DNA of 64,000 nucleotides, from positions 1,503,001 to 1,567,000 of the forward strand of contig NZ_LN831776.1 in NCBI RefSeq assembly GCF_000981585.1, written 5' to 3'. A program made the position numbers and the translations under genes. Numbering within the stretch: the stretch's first letter is position 1; every line of letters begins with the position of its first letter. The DNA comes from Paenibacillus riograndensis SBR5. Lineage in GTDB: Bacteria > Bacillota > Bacilli > Paenibacillales > Paenibacillaceae. This document shows, piece by piece, positions 41,701-50,071 of the stretch. The notes under the pieces were generated by a model that saw only the letters and a program-made list of their open reading frames with translations, searched no databases and was not told the origin of the DNA.

Positions 41701-44593
41701 GAACCCAGCCGGAGGTGCGGTGGCACCGGGCACGACGGTTGTGCTAAGCAGTGCGACGAGCGGAGCGGTGATCCACTACACGCTGGATGGCAGCGTGCCG
41801 ACGAGCAGCAGCACGGAGTATAGCGGGCCGATTCCAGTCACCGGTTCGGTGACGATTAAGGCCATCGCCGTGAAGGCGGGGATGACGGACAGCGCCGTGG
41901 TGAGCGAAGCGTATACAATTATGGCGCAGGTCGAAGCGCCGACCGCGAATCCAGCCGGAGGTGCGGTGGCACCGGGCACGACGGTTACGCTGAGCAGTGC
42001 GACGAGCGGAGCGGCGATCCATTACACGCTGGACGGCAGCGTGCCGACGAGCAGCAGCCCAGTGTACAGCGGGCCGATTCCAGTCACCGGTTCGGTGACG
42101 ATTAAGGCCATCGCCGTGAAGGCGGGGATGACGGACAGCGCCGTGGTGAGCGAAGCGTATACAATTATGGCGCAGGTCGAAGCGCCGACCGCGAATCCAG
42201 CCGGAGGTGCGGTGGCACCGGGCACGACGGTTACGCTGAGCAGTGCGACGAGCGGAGCGGCGATCCATTACACGCTGGACGGCAGCGTGCCGACGAGCAG
42301 CAGCCCAGTGTACAGCGGGCCGATTCCAGTCACCGGTGCGGTGACGATCAAGGCCATCGCCGTGAAGGCGGGGATGACGGACAGTGCCGTCATGAGCGAA
42401 GCCTACACGCTTTCTACTGAACCGGAACTGGACAGTATCATTAGCCCGGTGAGTGCCGCTTTTGACAAAAAACAGACTCAACAGGCCGACGTGACCATTG
42501 AATTGACATTGAACGGAAATACCCTTATTGGAATCTCAAACGGGATAGCCAATCTTACTGCGGGAACGGATTATACGCTGTCCGGCAGTACGGTAACGAT
42601 CTCTAAAACGTATCTCGCTTCTTTGGCGGCAGGCACCACCAGCTTAACCTTCAGATTTAGTGCAGGAGCAGCGCAGACTTTGGATATAACGATTACCGAC
42701 ACAACGGTTCCAATTCCCGGAGTACCTCTTCTCCAGTCCGCAGTATTCGGCAACGCCCAGGTCCAATTAATCTGGACACCCGTGGAAGGCTCGACAGGGT
42801 ATAAAATCTTCCAAAGACTGGCCGATACGGAATACGGCAGCGAAATTGCTACCGTCAGCGGGTCTGTCTACAGCTATAATGCGGTGAATCTGTTGAATGG
42901 AACAACCTATTATTTTGTAGTCAAAGCAGCCAATGCTGAAGGGGACAGCGCAGCCTCCAATGAACTAAGCGCTACGCCAAAGACAGCTCCGGGAGCACCA
43001 ACCAATGTAACAGCCGTATCCGGAAACGGGCAGGCGGTGGTATCCTTTACGGCCCCTGATTCAGACGGAGGCAGTCCGATTACCGGGTATGAGGTGATCT
43101 CCTCACCGGGAAATATTGTTGCTTATGGAACAGCAAGTCCCATTACGGTAACTGGACTCACTAACGGGACGGCGTACACTTTTACGGTAAAAGCAATTAA
43201 TAGCGCAGGCAGCAGCACAACCTCTGCCTTGTCGAATACCGTAACGCCTATCGCTCCTTCCAGCGGTGGCGGAGACACTCCGCCCTCCGTGCCTGTAGCA
43301 CCAGCAACACCAGCAACACCAGCAGCACCACCACCGGCTGTAACAGGTTTTAATGTTCTTGTAAATGGCAAGGTGGAGAATGCCGGAACAATAACAACCG
43401 CTACAGTAAATGGGCAGACGGCTCTGACTGTAGCCATTGATCAGGCTAAGCTGGAAGAAAAGCTTGCAGCAGAAGGCCAAGGCGCTGTAGTTACGATTCC
43501 GGTAACTGTGAAATCGGATATTGTCATTGCCGAGCTGAACGGCCAAATGGTTAAAGACATGGAAGACAAACAGGCAGTATTAGAGTTGAAAAGTGAAAAT
43601 GCAACTTACACCCTGCCCGCCGGGCAAATCAATATGGACGCGATCCGAAGCCAGTTCGGTACCGCCGCTGCTTTGGGGGATATCAAAGTCAAACTTGAAA
43701 TTGCTGCCCCTGCGGAGGATACGTTAAAAACGGTAGAAAACTCTGCGGTGCAGGGAGGATTCACGTTGGTTGCGCCACCGCTCAATTTTGTGGTGCGGGC
43801 TGAATATGGCGGCCAAACCGTCGAAATATCCAAATTCAGTGCCTACGTAGAACGGCAAATAGCCCTTCCGGATGGAGTGGACCCGAATAAAATTACCACA
43901 GCCATCGTAGTGGAGCCCAATGGATCGGTAAGACATGTGCCAACCAGGGTTACTACTATGGACCAAAAGTATTATGCAAAAGTGAACAGTCTCACCAACA
44001 GCACCTATTCGATCATCTGGCATCCGCTTGAATTCAAGGATGTGGCCGGACATTGGGCTAAGGATATCGTAAATAACATGGGTTCGCGGATGATTATTGA
44101 CGGTACCGGAAATGGGCTGTTCGATCCCGATGCCGATATTACACGTGCTGAATTTGCCGCAGTTATCGTACGCGGACTGGGACTGAAGCTGGACAGCAGC
44201 GCCGCTTCATTTGCGGACGTGAAGGCCGGAGCCTGGTACAGCAGTGCGGTTCAAACAGCTTATGCGTATCATCTGATCAATGGATTTGAAGATGGTACTT
44301 TCCGTCCGGCGGACAAGATCACCCGGGAACAGGCGATGGCAATCATAGCCAAGGCGATGAAGCTTACCTCGTTAAAAGACAAGCTTCCGGTCCAATCGTC
44401 AGCAGAGCTGCTGAGTCCGTTCAAGGATGCAAGCAAAATCTCGCAGTGGGCGCAGAGCGGCGCTGCCGACAGTATTGAGGCAGGCATTGTCTCCGGACGC
44501 AGTGCTTCTGAGCTGGCACCTCAGGCGTATATTACTAGAGCTGAGGTTGCTGCTATTGTCCAAAGATTGCTGCAGAAGTCCAATCTGATATAA
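38708..44593 (+). CDS. giant SLH-anchored surface protein with Asp-box and chitobiase-type repeats
   Basis: A 1961-residue exported wall protein. The signal peptide is followed, to about residue 665, by repeated Asp-box-like motifs (SPDGNTWTQ, STNGTTWTM, SEDGVSWHE), as in BNR/sialidase-like propellers. Residues 666-1234 are seven 82-residue CHB_HEX_C_1-type domains (VAPGTTVALSSATSGAAIHY). Next come an X2-like domain (1235-1335), two fibronectin III domains (1335-1516), a Pro/Ala linker and an unknown domain. Three SLH domains from about 1776 (FKDVAGHWAKD, FADVKAGAWYSSA, FKDASKISQWA) bind secondary wall polymer. The ATG at 38708 follows GGAGG. It is probably a glycan-binding adhesin; no catalytic residues were identified. 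Confidence 0.93.
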   Translation: MKRSFKHSRHSLIGMFLLGIAVFFCLRPADLYAAGPTPDSFTTTSYSSLPSNAMSAMAYGNNVYIAVGYYGAIIKSADAETWVNVKTKADINYTGVTAPGSFTFNGAAYGNGLFVVTGSEGVILTSPDGNTWTQRSSGVTSGIWSTEFLTFNGSSAFYATTQGKLLTSPDGINWTSIVPTGVDSSLTLTKVTVGNGGTRLAVGGANGRIYSTTNGTAWTSAQPSTAEGQSIGTNMVTWMNDRYYISDPRAYIWTSTDLSTFTLLGPPFKQNASQHNNQMFNGFYDGTKYYMFGYESPNYGAVYTSTNGTTWTMQPFKNYFVTQNARYLNGKYFRLGNEGMLVSSDGADWRYKWGGAFTEIVHGSGSQYVAVGKTGGDGAIWNSADLAHWNEVTLSPRTTGFNAAAYGNNTYVAVGETNQTTTALATSPDGTTWTLRSGINDSTTLSDIAFGNGKFVAVGSGAGGPKIKTSEDGVSWHEPALPVQSIDAVYSIAYTNNQFIALGYGYSDEGYLNAASIWTSADGETWSNRSGAYPNQTDGFNNLLYDGSKYVLTGYDSSTYEVFSRSSEDLTTWSSPTLTGTYTYFSSSAMLGQKGNNLYMLAYDSSNTPVVYYTADHGSTWQNAGVDMSSIDPNAIYSLMEADEKVLLSGNSQLVMTTTGTLAQAEAPTANPAGGAVAPGTTVALSSATSGAAIHYTLDGSVPTSSSPVYSGPIPVTSAVTIKAIAVKAGMTDSAVMSEAYTIMAQVEAPTANPAGGAVAPGTTVALSSATSGAAIHYTLDGSVPTSSSPVYSGPIPVTSAVTIKAIAVKAGMTDSAVMSEAYTIMAQVEAPTANPAGGAVASGTTVALSSATSGAAIHYTLDGSVPTSSSPVYSGPIPVTGAVTIKAIAVKAGMTDSAVMSEAYTIMAQVEAPTANPAGGAVAPGTTVALSSATSGAAIHYTLDSSVPTSSSPVYSGPIPVTGAVTIKAIAVKAGMTDSAVVSEAYTIMAQVEAPIANPAGGAVAPGTTVVLSSATSGAVIHYTLDGSVPTSSSTEYSGPIPVTGSVTIKAIAVKAGMTDSAVVSEAYTIMAQVEAPTANPAGGAVAPGTTVTLSSATSGAAIHYTLDGSVPTSSSPVYSGPIPVTGSVTIKAIAVKAGMTDSAVVSEAYTIMAQVEAPTANPAGGAVAPGTTVTLSSATSGAAIHYTLDGSVPTSSSPVYSGPIPVTGAVTIKAIAVKAGMTDSAVMSEAYTLSTEPELDSIISPVSAAFDKKQTQQADVTIELTLNGNTLIGISNGIANLTAGTDYTLSGSTVTISKTYLASLAAGTTSLTFRFSAGAAQTLDITITDTTVPIPGVPLLQSAVFGNAQVQLIWTPVEGSTGYKIFQRLADTEYGSEIATVSGSVYSYNAVNLLNGTTYYFVVKAANAEGDSAASNELSATPKTAPGAPTNVTAVSGNGQAVVSFTAPDSDGGSPITGYEVISSPGNIVAYGTASPITVTGLTNGTAYTFTVKAINSAGSSTTSALSNTVTPIAPSSGGGDTPPSVPVAPATPATPAAPPPAVTGFNVLVNGKVENAGTITTATVNGQTALTVAIDQAKLEEKLAAEGQGAVVTIPVTVKSDIVIAELNGQMVKDMEDKQAVLELKSENATYTLPAGQINMDAIRSQFGTAAALGDIKVKLEIAAPAEDTLKTVENSAVQGGFTLVAPPLNFVVRAEYGGQTVEISKFSAYVERQIALPDGVDPNKITTAIVVEPNGSVRHVPTRVTTMDQKYYAKVNSLTNSTYSIIWHPLEFKDVAGHWAKDIVNNMGSRMIIDGTGNGLFDPDADITRAEFAAVIVRGLGLKLDSSAASFADVKAGAWYSSAVQTAYAYHLINGFEDGTFRPADKITREQAMAIIAKAMKLTSLKDKLPVQSSAELLSPFKDASKISQWAQSGAADSIEAGIVSGRSASELAPQAYITRAEVAAIVQRLLQKSNLI
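40703..42410 (+). repeat. seven in-frame 246-bp tandem repeats
   Basis: Unit starts at 40703, 40949, 41195, 41441, 41687, 41933 and 42179, with exactly 246 bp spacing and only scattered base changes. Each encodes one 82-residue domain (EAPTANPAGGAV to AYTIMAQV). The last unit ends early at AYT. Units 6 and 7 are nearly identical, which indicates recent duplication or gene conversion. Confidence 0.97.
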
Positions 44594-44607
44594 CTAAAAC
44601 TCACTCT

Positions 44608-44646
44608 AACACCTCCGGCTGCTTGGCAGCCGGGGTGTTTTTTTCT
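44608..44646 (+). terminator. intrinsic terminator after the SLH gene
   Basis: AACACCtCCGGCTG-cttgg-CAGCCGGGGTGTT followed by a T-run. Confidence 0.9.
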
Positions 44647-44694
44647 AAATATAAGCCAGGACTTATATGTTTTGGGGAAGGAGGTGAGCAGTGT

Positions 44695-44943
44695 TATAGA
44701 GATTGAACTTGAGATTTGTAATCTTCCTGTGAGATAACCACAGTGGATTCTTTGCATGACTGCACTTTGTGCAGTAGAATACCAATGATCCTGCGTCGAA
44801 TCGCCTTCTGCTGTATTTCGTGCAACAGATTTTCGGATATAGCGTCCAAAACGGTTTTTCCAAGGGATTCTAATGTACAGAGTGCAATAGATGGAGTTTT
44901 TTGATTGAATTATGGGGTATTCTGCTGCAGAGAGTGCAATAGA
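44695..44943 (-). repeat. dispersed element family B, copy 2 (inverted)
   Basis: The reverse complement of this stretch matches 16961-17215, including TCTATTGCACTCTGTACATT, AATCTGTTGCACGAAATACA and the end CTCAAGTTCAATCTCTATAA. Its outer end, TATAGAGATTGAACTTGA, resembles the family A end TATAGAGCGAACTTGA. A hairpin (CTCAATTTTGG..CCAAAATTCGAG) follows at about 44998-45025. Confidence 0.7.
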
Positions 44944-45189
44944 CATTCATGCCGCCCATTGGCGGCACTTCAGACGATGAAATCTCGGAGAAGGCCCTCA
45001 ATTTTGGCTTTGCCAAAATTCGAGGCTTCCATAACATAGTCGTATGAATCGGGCATCGTTATTTCTGGACAGAATGCGAGTTCTGGCCTAATTTAGAAAG
45101 AGATTTGCATCGGGCTCATCCACTCGCATCGGACTCATATCGGCATCCGCCTCCGCATCTGGATAGGCCTGGTTGCTTCCATTCCTGCT

Positions 45190-45436
45190 TTTTTAAGTTC
45201 AAATTATTTAGTGGGAAAAAGGGAGCTTATTTCTTCCCAAAATCAACAATTGGTGAGATTAAGGTGGAAAAAGGAAACTTAATTGGGCAGTATTCCTTCG
45301 TCAGGGGCGAAATGAGCCGAATTAGTTATCCTTTTTCCACTTCGCCTGTGGAGAATAGGGTGTTCCAGCAAATTAGTGACCCTTTTTCCACTTGGAATTG
45401 CCAAACGATCCATACAGGGCTCCAGGCAACGCTAAA
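45190..45436 (+). repeat. dispersed repeat family C, copy 1
   Basis: Contains GTGGAAAAAGGAAACTTAAT, GGGCGAAATGAGCCGAATTA and AATTAGTGACCCTTTTTCCA, then TCCACTTGGAATTGCC. It aligns with 55373-55599 at high identity. The GTGGAAAAAGG and CCTTTTTCCAC parts are inverted copies of each other. Confidence 0.75.
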
Positions 45437-45573
45437 CAGAAATCCAAAACAGAAATCCAAAACAGAAATCCAAAACGGCTGTCTTATTCAGTCAAGGAAA
45501 GGGTAGCTGTTTTTTGCAAGGAAAAGGTAGCTGTTTTGTGCAAGGACGGGGTAGCCGTTTTGTGCAAATATGT
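45434..45573 (+). repeat. 13-bp and 24-bp short tandem repeats
   Basis: AAAACAGAAATCC occurs about three times at 45434-45476. Then GGTAGC[TC]GTTTTnTGCAAG units start at 45502, 45526 and 45550, exactly 24 bp apart. No gene is supported between 44594 and 45763. Confidence 0.75.
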
Positions 45574-45763
45574 GGATTTATATGTTTCAGGCTACAAATC
45601 TTCCGTATATTTCCCGCTGGAACGGGTATCCCTTTTGGAGAAGGTGAAGCAGTGTCTGCTTGGTGGGACAATCGCTTATTGCTGCAACCTTTACTTACAG
45701 CCGGTCGTCTGAACTAACAGCCGTCTATGCAGAGAGACTAACTTACTCAAGGAGATGACAACC

Positions 45764-46510
45764 ATGACAAACTCATTGAAAACAATTACCGGAATTCTAA
45801 TATTAGCGGGTATGCTGGGCCTTACCGGCTGCAGCTCCGGCAGTAACAATGAGGCAACCGCCTCACCGGCAGCCTTGCAGCCGGGAGCAAGCAGCTCCGG
45901 CAGCAACGATGCAGCAACCGCCTCACCGGCAGCTGCTTCGGCAACGGAAGCCCCGACAGCCCCGCAGCCGGGAGCAAGCAGCTCCTCAGCACCGTCCGCA
46001 GCCCCGGCGGAAGCATCGGCTACCGCTTCGCCCAGTGCTCCTGGCGGAGGGGCCTCGTCGGCGGCAGCACCTCAAGACAGCAGCAAGCTGCTTGAAGAGC
46101 TCCTCCAACTGGCCCGGGAGGGCAAAGTGCCTGGTGTGGAATATGCCGCACACACCGGATTAATTGACGACGTGGAGGCTGCCTGGGGCGAGCCGGACAC
46201 CAAAGAGACTGCGGGCAAGGGGATATACGCAACGTACAGCAAACAACATGTCGTCATCGGCTTCAATAAAGGCAGCCGGATTTTTGACGTCCGCTCCAGC
46301 GCCGCCGATCTGCAGAAATTGACACTGAAGGAGATTGAAGCTGTGCTCGGCGAACCGGAGAAAACAGCCGTGAACGGCGGCGATAAAATCTACATGTATC
46401 AGGCAGGCAAGCAATATGAGCTGAAATTCATCATTCCGGAGGCCTCGGGTACGGTGGATCATATCTCTGTATTTTCTGAACAGGATTCAATTAACAATAT
46501 GGCCGGATAA
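45764..46510 (+). CDS. YjgB-like (DUF4309) lipoprotein
   Basis: A 248-residue lipoprotein with a signal and lipobox LTGC (Cys23). Residues 24-105 are a low-complexity Ala/Ser/Pro linker with two near-repeats (GASSSGSN and TASPAA), which acts as a spacer through the wall. The C-terminal DUF4309 domain (about 110-248) has two similar halves, VEAAWGEPDTKETAGKGIYA and IEAVLGEPEKTAVNGGDKIY. The ATG at 45764 is preferred to 45755 because AAGGAG lies 9 bp before it. Function unknown. Confidence 0.85.
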   Translation: MTNSLKTITGILILAGMLGLTGCSSGSNNEATASPAALQPGASSSGSNDAATASPAAASATEAPTAPQPGASSSSAPSAAPAEASATASPSAPGGGASSAAAPQDSSKLLEELLQLAREGKVPGVEYAAHTGLIDDVEAAWGEPDTKETAGKGIYATYSKQHVVIGFNKGSRIFDVRSSAADLQKLTLKEIEAVLGEPEKTAVNGGDKIYMYQAGKQYELKFIIPEASGTVDHISVFSEQDSINNMAG

Positions 46511-46518
46511 GCTATAAT
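46491..46518 (+). promoter_or_regulatory. promoter of the winged-helix regulator gene
   Basis: TTAACA at 46491-46496, a 16-nt spacer and a perfect TATAAT at 46513-46518. The -35 box lies inside the end of the DUF4309 gene, about 40 bp before the regulator start. Confidence 0.65.
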
Positions 46519-46555
46519 ACTTCCATGGACTTATCCTTGGAAAAGAGGTTCGGCT

Positions 46556-47710
46556 ATGCATCTTGAATTAAACAACAGCGAATACAAAGTGATGGCAGAC
46601 GGGATTACGATTACACTGCTGCCCAAGGAATTCGCTCTTCTGCAGTTTCTGTACCGCAATGTTGGACGCACCTTCAGCCGGGAGCAGCTGCTGGACCATG
46701 TTTGGCCGCTGGAGTATCCGGTAGAACGCACGGTGGACGACCATATCTACCGTCTGCGCAAAAAGCTGCATGTCCTCAGCGGCCTGGACATCAAGACTGT
46801 CCGGGGGTTCGGCTACAGTCTTGCCGTTCCGGGGACTCCTGCCGGTGTAGCCCTAAATCCGGCAATGAATGATCCGGAGCTGCGGGAAACCATGCGCAGC
46901 GTATTTTCCAAATTTCATGTATATGGCCAGGGCAAATCCATGGTAACGCTGGCGCGCCAGCAGGATATCCTTGGCTATGAGCTGGACTCGGTGTATTCCA
47001 TGGTCATTCATTTTGTGCAGGGAGATTTGGAATGGCTGCTGCATACAGATGAAGTTCCGCTCAAGGAACGGTTATTTTATCTGATGATCTTTTACTTTCT
47101 CTCCGGCGATCCGAAGGAGCGGCTTGCGTATTGTGAGCAGGTGATTGAACTGAAGCTGGTGTACCCTAACTATCAGCTGGAGCTGGAGATTCTCACCATT
47201 CTGGACCTGTTCACCCTTGCGGGGCAACCGGAGCGGGCTTTGGAGCGTCTGAAACGTTCCCATCAGGTCATTGCTGAGCTTGGTTATGATAATTTCATTC
47301 CCGTGACGTTGATTACGGAGCTGTTCGTGCATCTGACGGCCGGCACCGGAGATGAGGAGCTTAAGCGGATGGATGAAGCGATTGGCGTCATCCTGCAGGA
47401 AAAACCTTTTCTCCGGGAGATCGGGAGCTATAAAGTGGTGAAGGGACTCTGGAGTTTGCGGCTGGAACAATGGCGTGAAGCAGAGAACCTGCTCAGTGAG
47501 GGGCTGCAGGTGCTGGAGATGTCTGGATTCATTCCCCTTCGGCTATATTCGCTGTACCGGATTGTGCATTTTTGCCGTATGTTCCCTCCCCCAAAAGCAC
47601 TGCAGCATAAATATGAAGAAATATTTGTGGCAGAGCTGGAGCAATCCGGGTTGAACAGGTTCAGCCAGTCTCTGGAGGACACTATGCAGCAGGTCCTGAA
47701 ATCCCTCTGA
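46556..47710 (+). CDS. winged-helix regulator with TPR-like domain, no receiver
   Basis: A 384-residue protein. Residues 1-90 are an OmpR/PhoB-type winged helix (ITLLPKEFALLQFLYRNVGR, FSREQLLDHVWPLEYPVERT, HIYRLRKKL, IKTVRGFGYSL). A phosphorylated receiver domain is absent. From about residue 105 on it is all helical with TPR/BTAD-like repeats (LELEILTILDLFTLAGQPER and LRLEQWREAENLLSEGLQVL). This architecture resembles SARP/MalT-like one-component regulators. It lies 85 bp before an MFS exporter gene, which it probably controls. Confidence 0.85.
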   Translation: MHLELNNSEYKVMADGITITLLPKEFALLQFLYRNVGRTFSREQLLDHVWPLEYPVERTVDDHIYRLRKKLHVLSGLDIKTVRGFGYSLAVPGTPAGVALNPAMNDPELRETMRSVFSKFHVYGQGKSMVTLARQQDILGYELDSVYSMVIHFVQGDLEWLLHTDEVPLKERLFYLMIFYFLSGDPKERLAYCEQVIELKLVYPNYQLELEILTILDLFTLAGQPERALERLKRSHQVIAELGYDNFIPVTLITELFVHLTAGTGDEELKRMDEAIGVILQEKPFLREIGSYKVVKGLWSLRLEQWREAENLLSEGLQVLEMSGFIPLRLYSLYRIVHFCRMFPPPKALQHKYEEIFVAELEQSGLNRFSQSLEDTMQQVLKSL

Positions 47711-47795
47711 TCTTTCTCTGACAATTCTCCGTTACAGTAGGGTCATACGAATAACCTGTTCTATGATTCTAAATGCAACTATGGAGGAATGACAG

Positions 47796-49070
47796 ATGGA
47801 AGCTTCCGTCAAGCAGGGGAACAGCCTGCTGCACAACAAAGTATATATGCGCGTGTACAGTGCCTACGCCACAGCAGCCTTCGGGGATTGGTTCGATTCG
47901 CTGGCGATTCAGGTCCTGGTCGGTTACCGCTGGCATGCCAGTCCGCTGATGCTGGCGCTGATTCCGGTAGCGGTGGCGCTGCCCAGCGTTCTGCTCGGCT
48001 CTGTGGCGGGAGTGGCCGCCGACCGGCTGAACAAGCTGAAGCTGATGCGCATGTGTGATCTGCTTACTGCGTTCCTGACCGTCCTGGTGCTGTTCGCACC
48101 CAATATGGTGTGGCTGCTGCCGCTGCTGGCGCTGCGCTCGGCACTCTCCACGCTGAATGTTCCGGCCCAGCAGTCCATGACCCGGAGCATCGTCAGAGAG
48201 GATCAGCTGCTTCAGGCCACCTCGCTGAACGGGATCGTCAACCAGGGCTCCAAAATCGCCGGTCCTCTGCTGGGCGGTGTGGCGCTTACGCTGCTCAGCC
48301 CGCAGTGGTGTATCCTCCTGAACGCCATATTCCGGGTAGGCTCTTATCTGCTGCTGCTCTCGGTAAAAAACATCCATACCGGGGATGAACACCCGGCGGC
48401 GGAGGTGCAGGAAGAACGGGTTCCGCTGCGCAAGATGTGGGCTGAGGGCTGGAGCTTTATGCTCCGCAGCAGACTGTTGCTGCATACGATGCTCTTTGGA
48501 CTCACAGGGGCGCTGGCGATCCAGATCATTGATTTTCAGTTCACCAGCCTGTTCCGTGTGATATCACCGGCGAATGAATCCCTGCTGGGCTGGATGGTTG
48601 CCGCATCCGGGGTCGGGGCCGTATCTGTTATTCTGCTTCTGGGCAAGTTGAAACCGGGAACCAGCTATGGACTACGGCTCGGAATGGGCTATGTGCTGAT
48701 AGGCGGTTCTGTCGGCGGGCTCGGCCTGCTTCAGCCGGGGGCTTCTGTGATTTGGGTGCTGTTGTTCGGATTAATACTGGGGCTCGGGAATGGAAGCTTT
48801 TTCGTGGCCTTCAATTATTGTCTGCAAAAAGAAACCCCGCCCCACATGACCGGCCGCATCTTCGGCATCCAGAGCAGCATACTCGGTCTGGTGATGATTA
48901 CAGCGCCTCTTCTGGGAGGCTGGCTGGTTCAGGTGGCCGGACCCGGCCGGATCTTTATGAATTTTGGCATGGTTCAAGTGCTTCTAGGGCTCGTCGGAGT
49001 GCTTTTTGGCCGGGTGCTCTGGCCTGAAGCTAAGCGGGAGAGTGTGCAGCCCATGGTGGAGCACAGTTGA
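47796..49070 (+). CDS. MFS efflux transporter
   Basis: A 424-residue MFS protein with about 12 membrane helices, of the MFS_3/macrolide-efflux-like group (AYATAAFGDWFDSLAIQVL at the start). The loop 2-3 motif is GVAADRLNKLKLMR near residue 75, then NVPAQQSMTRSIVREDQLLQ, the conserved helix 5 loop of this group. GGAGGAATGACAG precedes the ATG. It is probably an exporter of drugs or a siderophore. A terminator follows at 49351. Confidence 0.9.
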   Translation: MEASVKQGNSLLHNKVYMRVYSAYATAAFGDWFDSLAIQVLVGYRWHASPLMLALIPVAVALPSVLLGSVAGVAADRLNKLKLMRMCDLLTAFLTVLVLFAPNMVWLLPLLALRSALSTLNVPAQQSMTRSIVREDQLLQATSLNGIVNQGSKIAGPLLGGVALTLLSPQWCILLNAIFRVGSYLLLLSVKNIHTGDEHPAAEVQEERVPLRKMWAEGWSFMLRSRLLLHTMLFGLTGALAIQIIDFQFTSLFRVISPANESLLGWMVAASGVGAVSVILLLGKLKPGTSYGLRLGMGYVLIGGSVGGLGLLQPGASVIWVLLFGLILGLGNGSFFVAFNYCLQKETPPHMTGRIFGIQSSILGLVMITAPLLGGWLVQVAGPGRIFMNFGMVQVLLGLVGVLFGRVLWPEAKRESVQPMVEHS

Positions 49071-49089
49071 TTTGGCTAGGAGACACGGG

Positions 49090-49270
49090 TAACTGCAGTC
49101 TGTACAGCTAATTCGGCCTTATTCAAGCCAATATGGCTTTTAACTGCAGTTCATGCAACTAAAAATCACTTTTTGCTCATATTCACGGAAATGGTCTTTT
49201 TTAATTGTAAGTAATACATTTAAACTCCGATAGCTCCTGGATTACTCAGATATAGCTGCACAAAATACAC
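49090..49270 (+). repeat. dispersed repeat family D, copy 2
   Basis: Units AACTGCAGTCTGTACAGCTA, TTAACTGCAGTTCATGCAAC, TTAATTGTAAGTAATACATT and CTGCACAAAATACACTTAAG are spaced about 55-65 bp apart, with the same core design as at 27615-27812. Confidence 0.55.
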
Positions 49271-49273
49271 TTA

Positions 49274-49343
<70 letters not shown>

Positions 49344-49350
49344 TAGCACC

Positions 49351-49372
49351 AAGCCCTCAGGGGCTTTTTTCC
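49351..49372 (+). terminator. intrinsic terminator after the MFS gene
   Basis: AAGCCC-tcag-GGGCTT followed by a T-run. Confidence 0.75.
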
Positions 49373-49448
49373 TTTGATATGGAGGAGACGGGCCCGGCCG
49401 GGCGAATATGTAAATGAAGATCGTTTTTGTATTATCAGGAGGAACAAA

Positions 49449-50033
49449 ATGACAACGACCACTTATATTTACATGGTGCGGCATGGAGATTCGCTCAAAA
49501 CATCGGGCAACGAAAGATCGCGTTTTCTATCAGCCCAGGGTGAGAAGGATGCGCAGAGAGTAACGCAGCGGCTGCTGGGTGAAGGCATAGATGCCTTATA
49601 CAGCAGTCCGTATACCCGGGCAGTAGATACGATTGCGGGCCTGGCCGGGGCGCTGGGCAAAGAGATTCATAAGGTCGAGGATTTAAAAGAAAAATGCTGG
49701 ACGGAAGACGACCGTACGCTGCAGGACCCGGAGCTGTATCCTTTTTTGGAGCAAATGTTCGCGGAGCCGGATTTTGTGCTGGAAGACGGCGGGGAGTCGA
49801 ACCGTGTCTGCAAAGAGCGGGCCGTAAAGGCGTTGAAGGAGATTCTGCGCAATCATCCGGGCGAGAGAATCGTGATTGGCACCCACGGGATGGTCATGAC
49901 GCTGATGATGAATGAGTTCGCTGAGGAATACGGGCTGGATTTTTTGCTGCAGACCCGCAAACCGGATATTTACCGGATGGAAATGAAGGATGGATTGCTT
50001 AGTCATGTGCAAAGAATGCCGCTTGATGACTGA
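49449..50033 (+). CDS. histidine phosphatase family protein
   Basis: A 194-residue phosphoglycerate-mutase-like phosphatase. The catalytic motif RHG is at 11-13 (MVRHGD, phospho-His12), YSSPYTRAVDTI near residue 56 supplies the second Arg, and GTHGMVMTLMM near residue 157 the second His. The ATG at 49449 follows AGGAGGAAC. It probably dephosphorylates a small molecule or nucleotide. It ends 38 bp before the radical SAM gene. Confidence 0.9.
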   Translation: MTTTTYIYMVRHGDSLKTSGNERSRFLSAQGEKDAQRVTQRLLGEGIDALYSSPYTRAVDTIAGLAGALGKEIHKVEDLKEKCWTEDDRTLQDPELYPFLEQMFAEPDFVLEDGGESNRVCKERAVKALKEILRNHPGERIVIGTHGMVMTLMMNEFAEEYGLDFLLQTRKPDIYRMEMKDGLLSHVQRMPLDD

Positions 50034-50071
50034 CCGTACATAATGAAGAATGAGGAGCAGGCAGGTGACCT

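Noticed and set aside
40661..42481. Series of minus-strand frames spaced 246 bp apart
   Set aside because: They are shadows of the seven coding repeats in the SLH gene.
45105..45712. Several short plus-strand frames between the SLH gene and the DUF4309 gene
   Set aside because: They are built from family C and short tandem repeats, overlap each other and have no domain.
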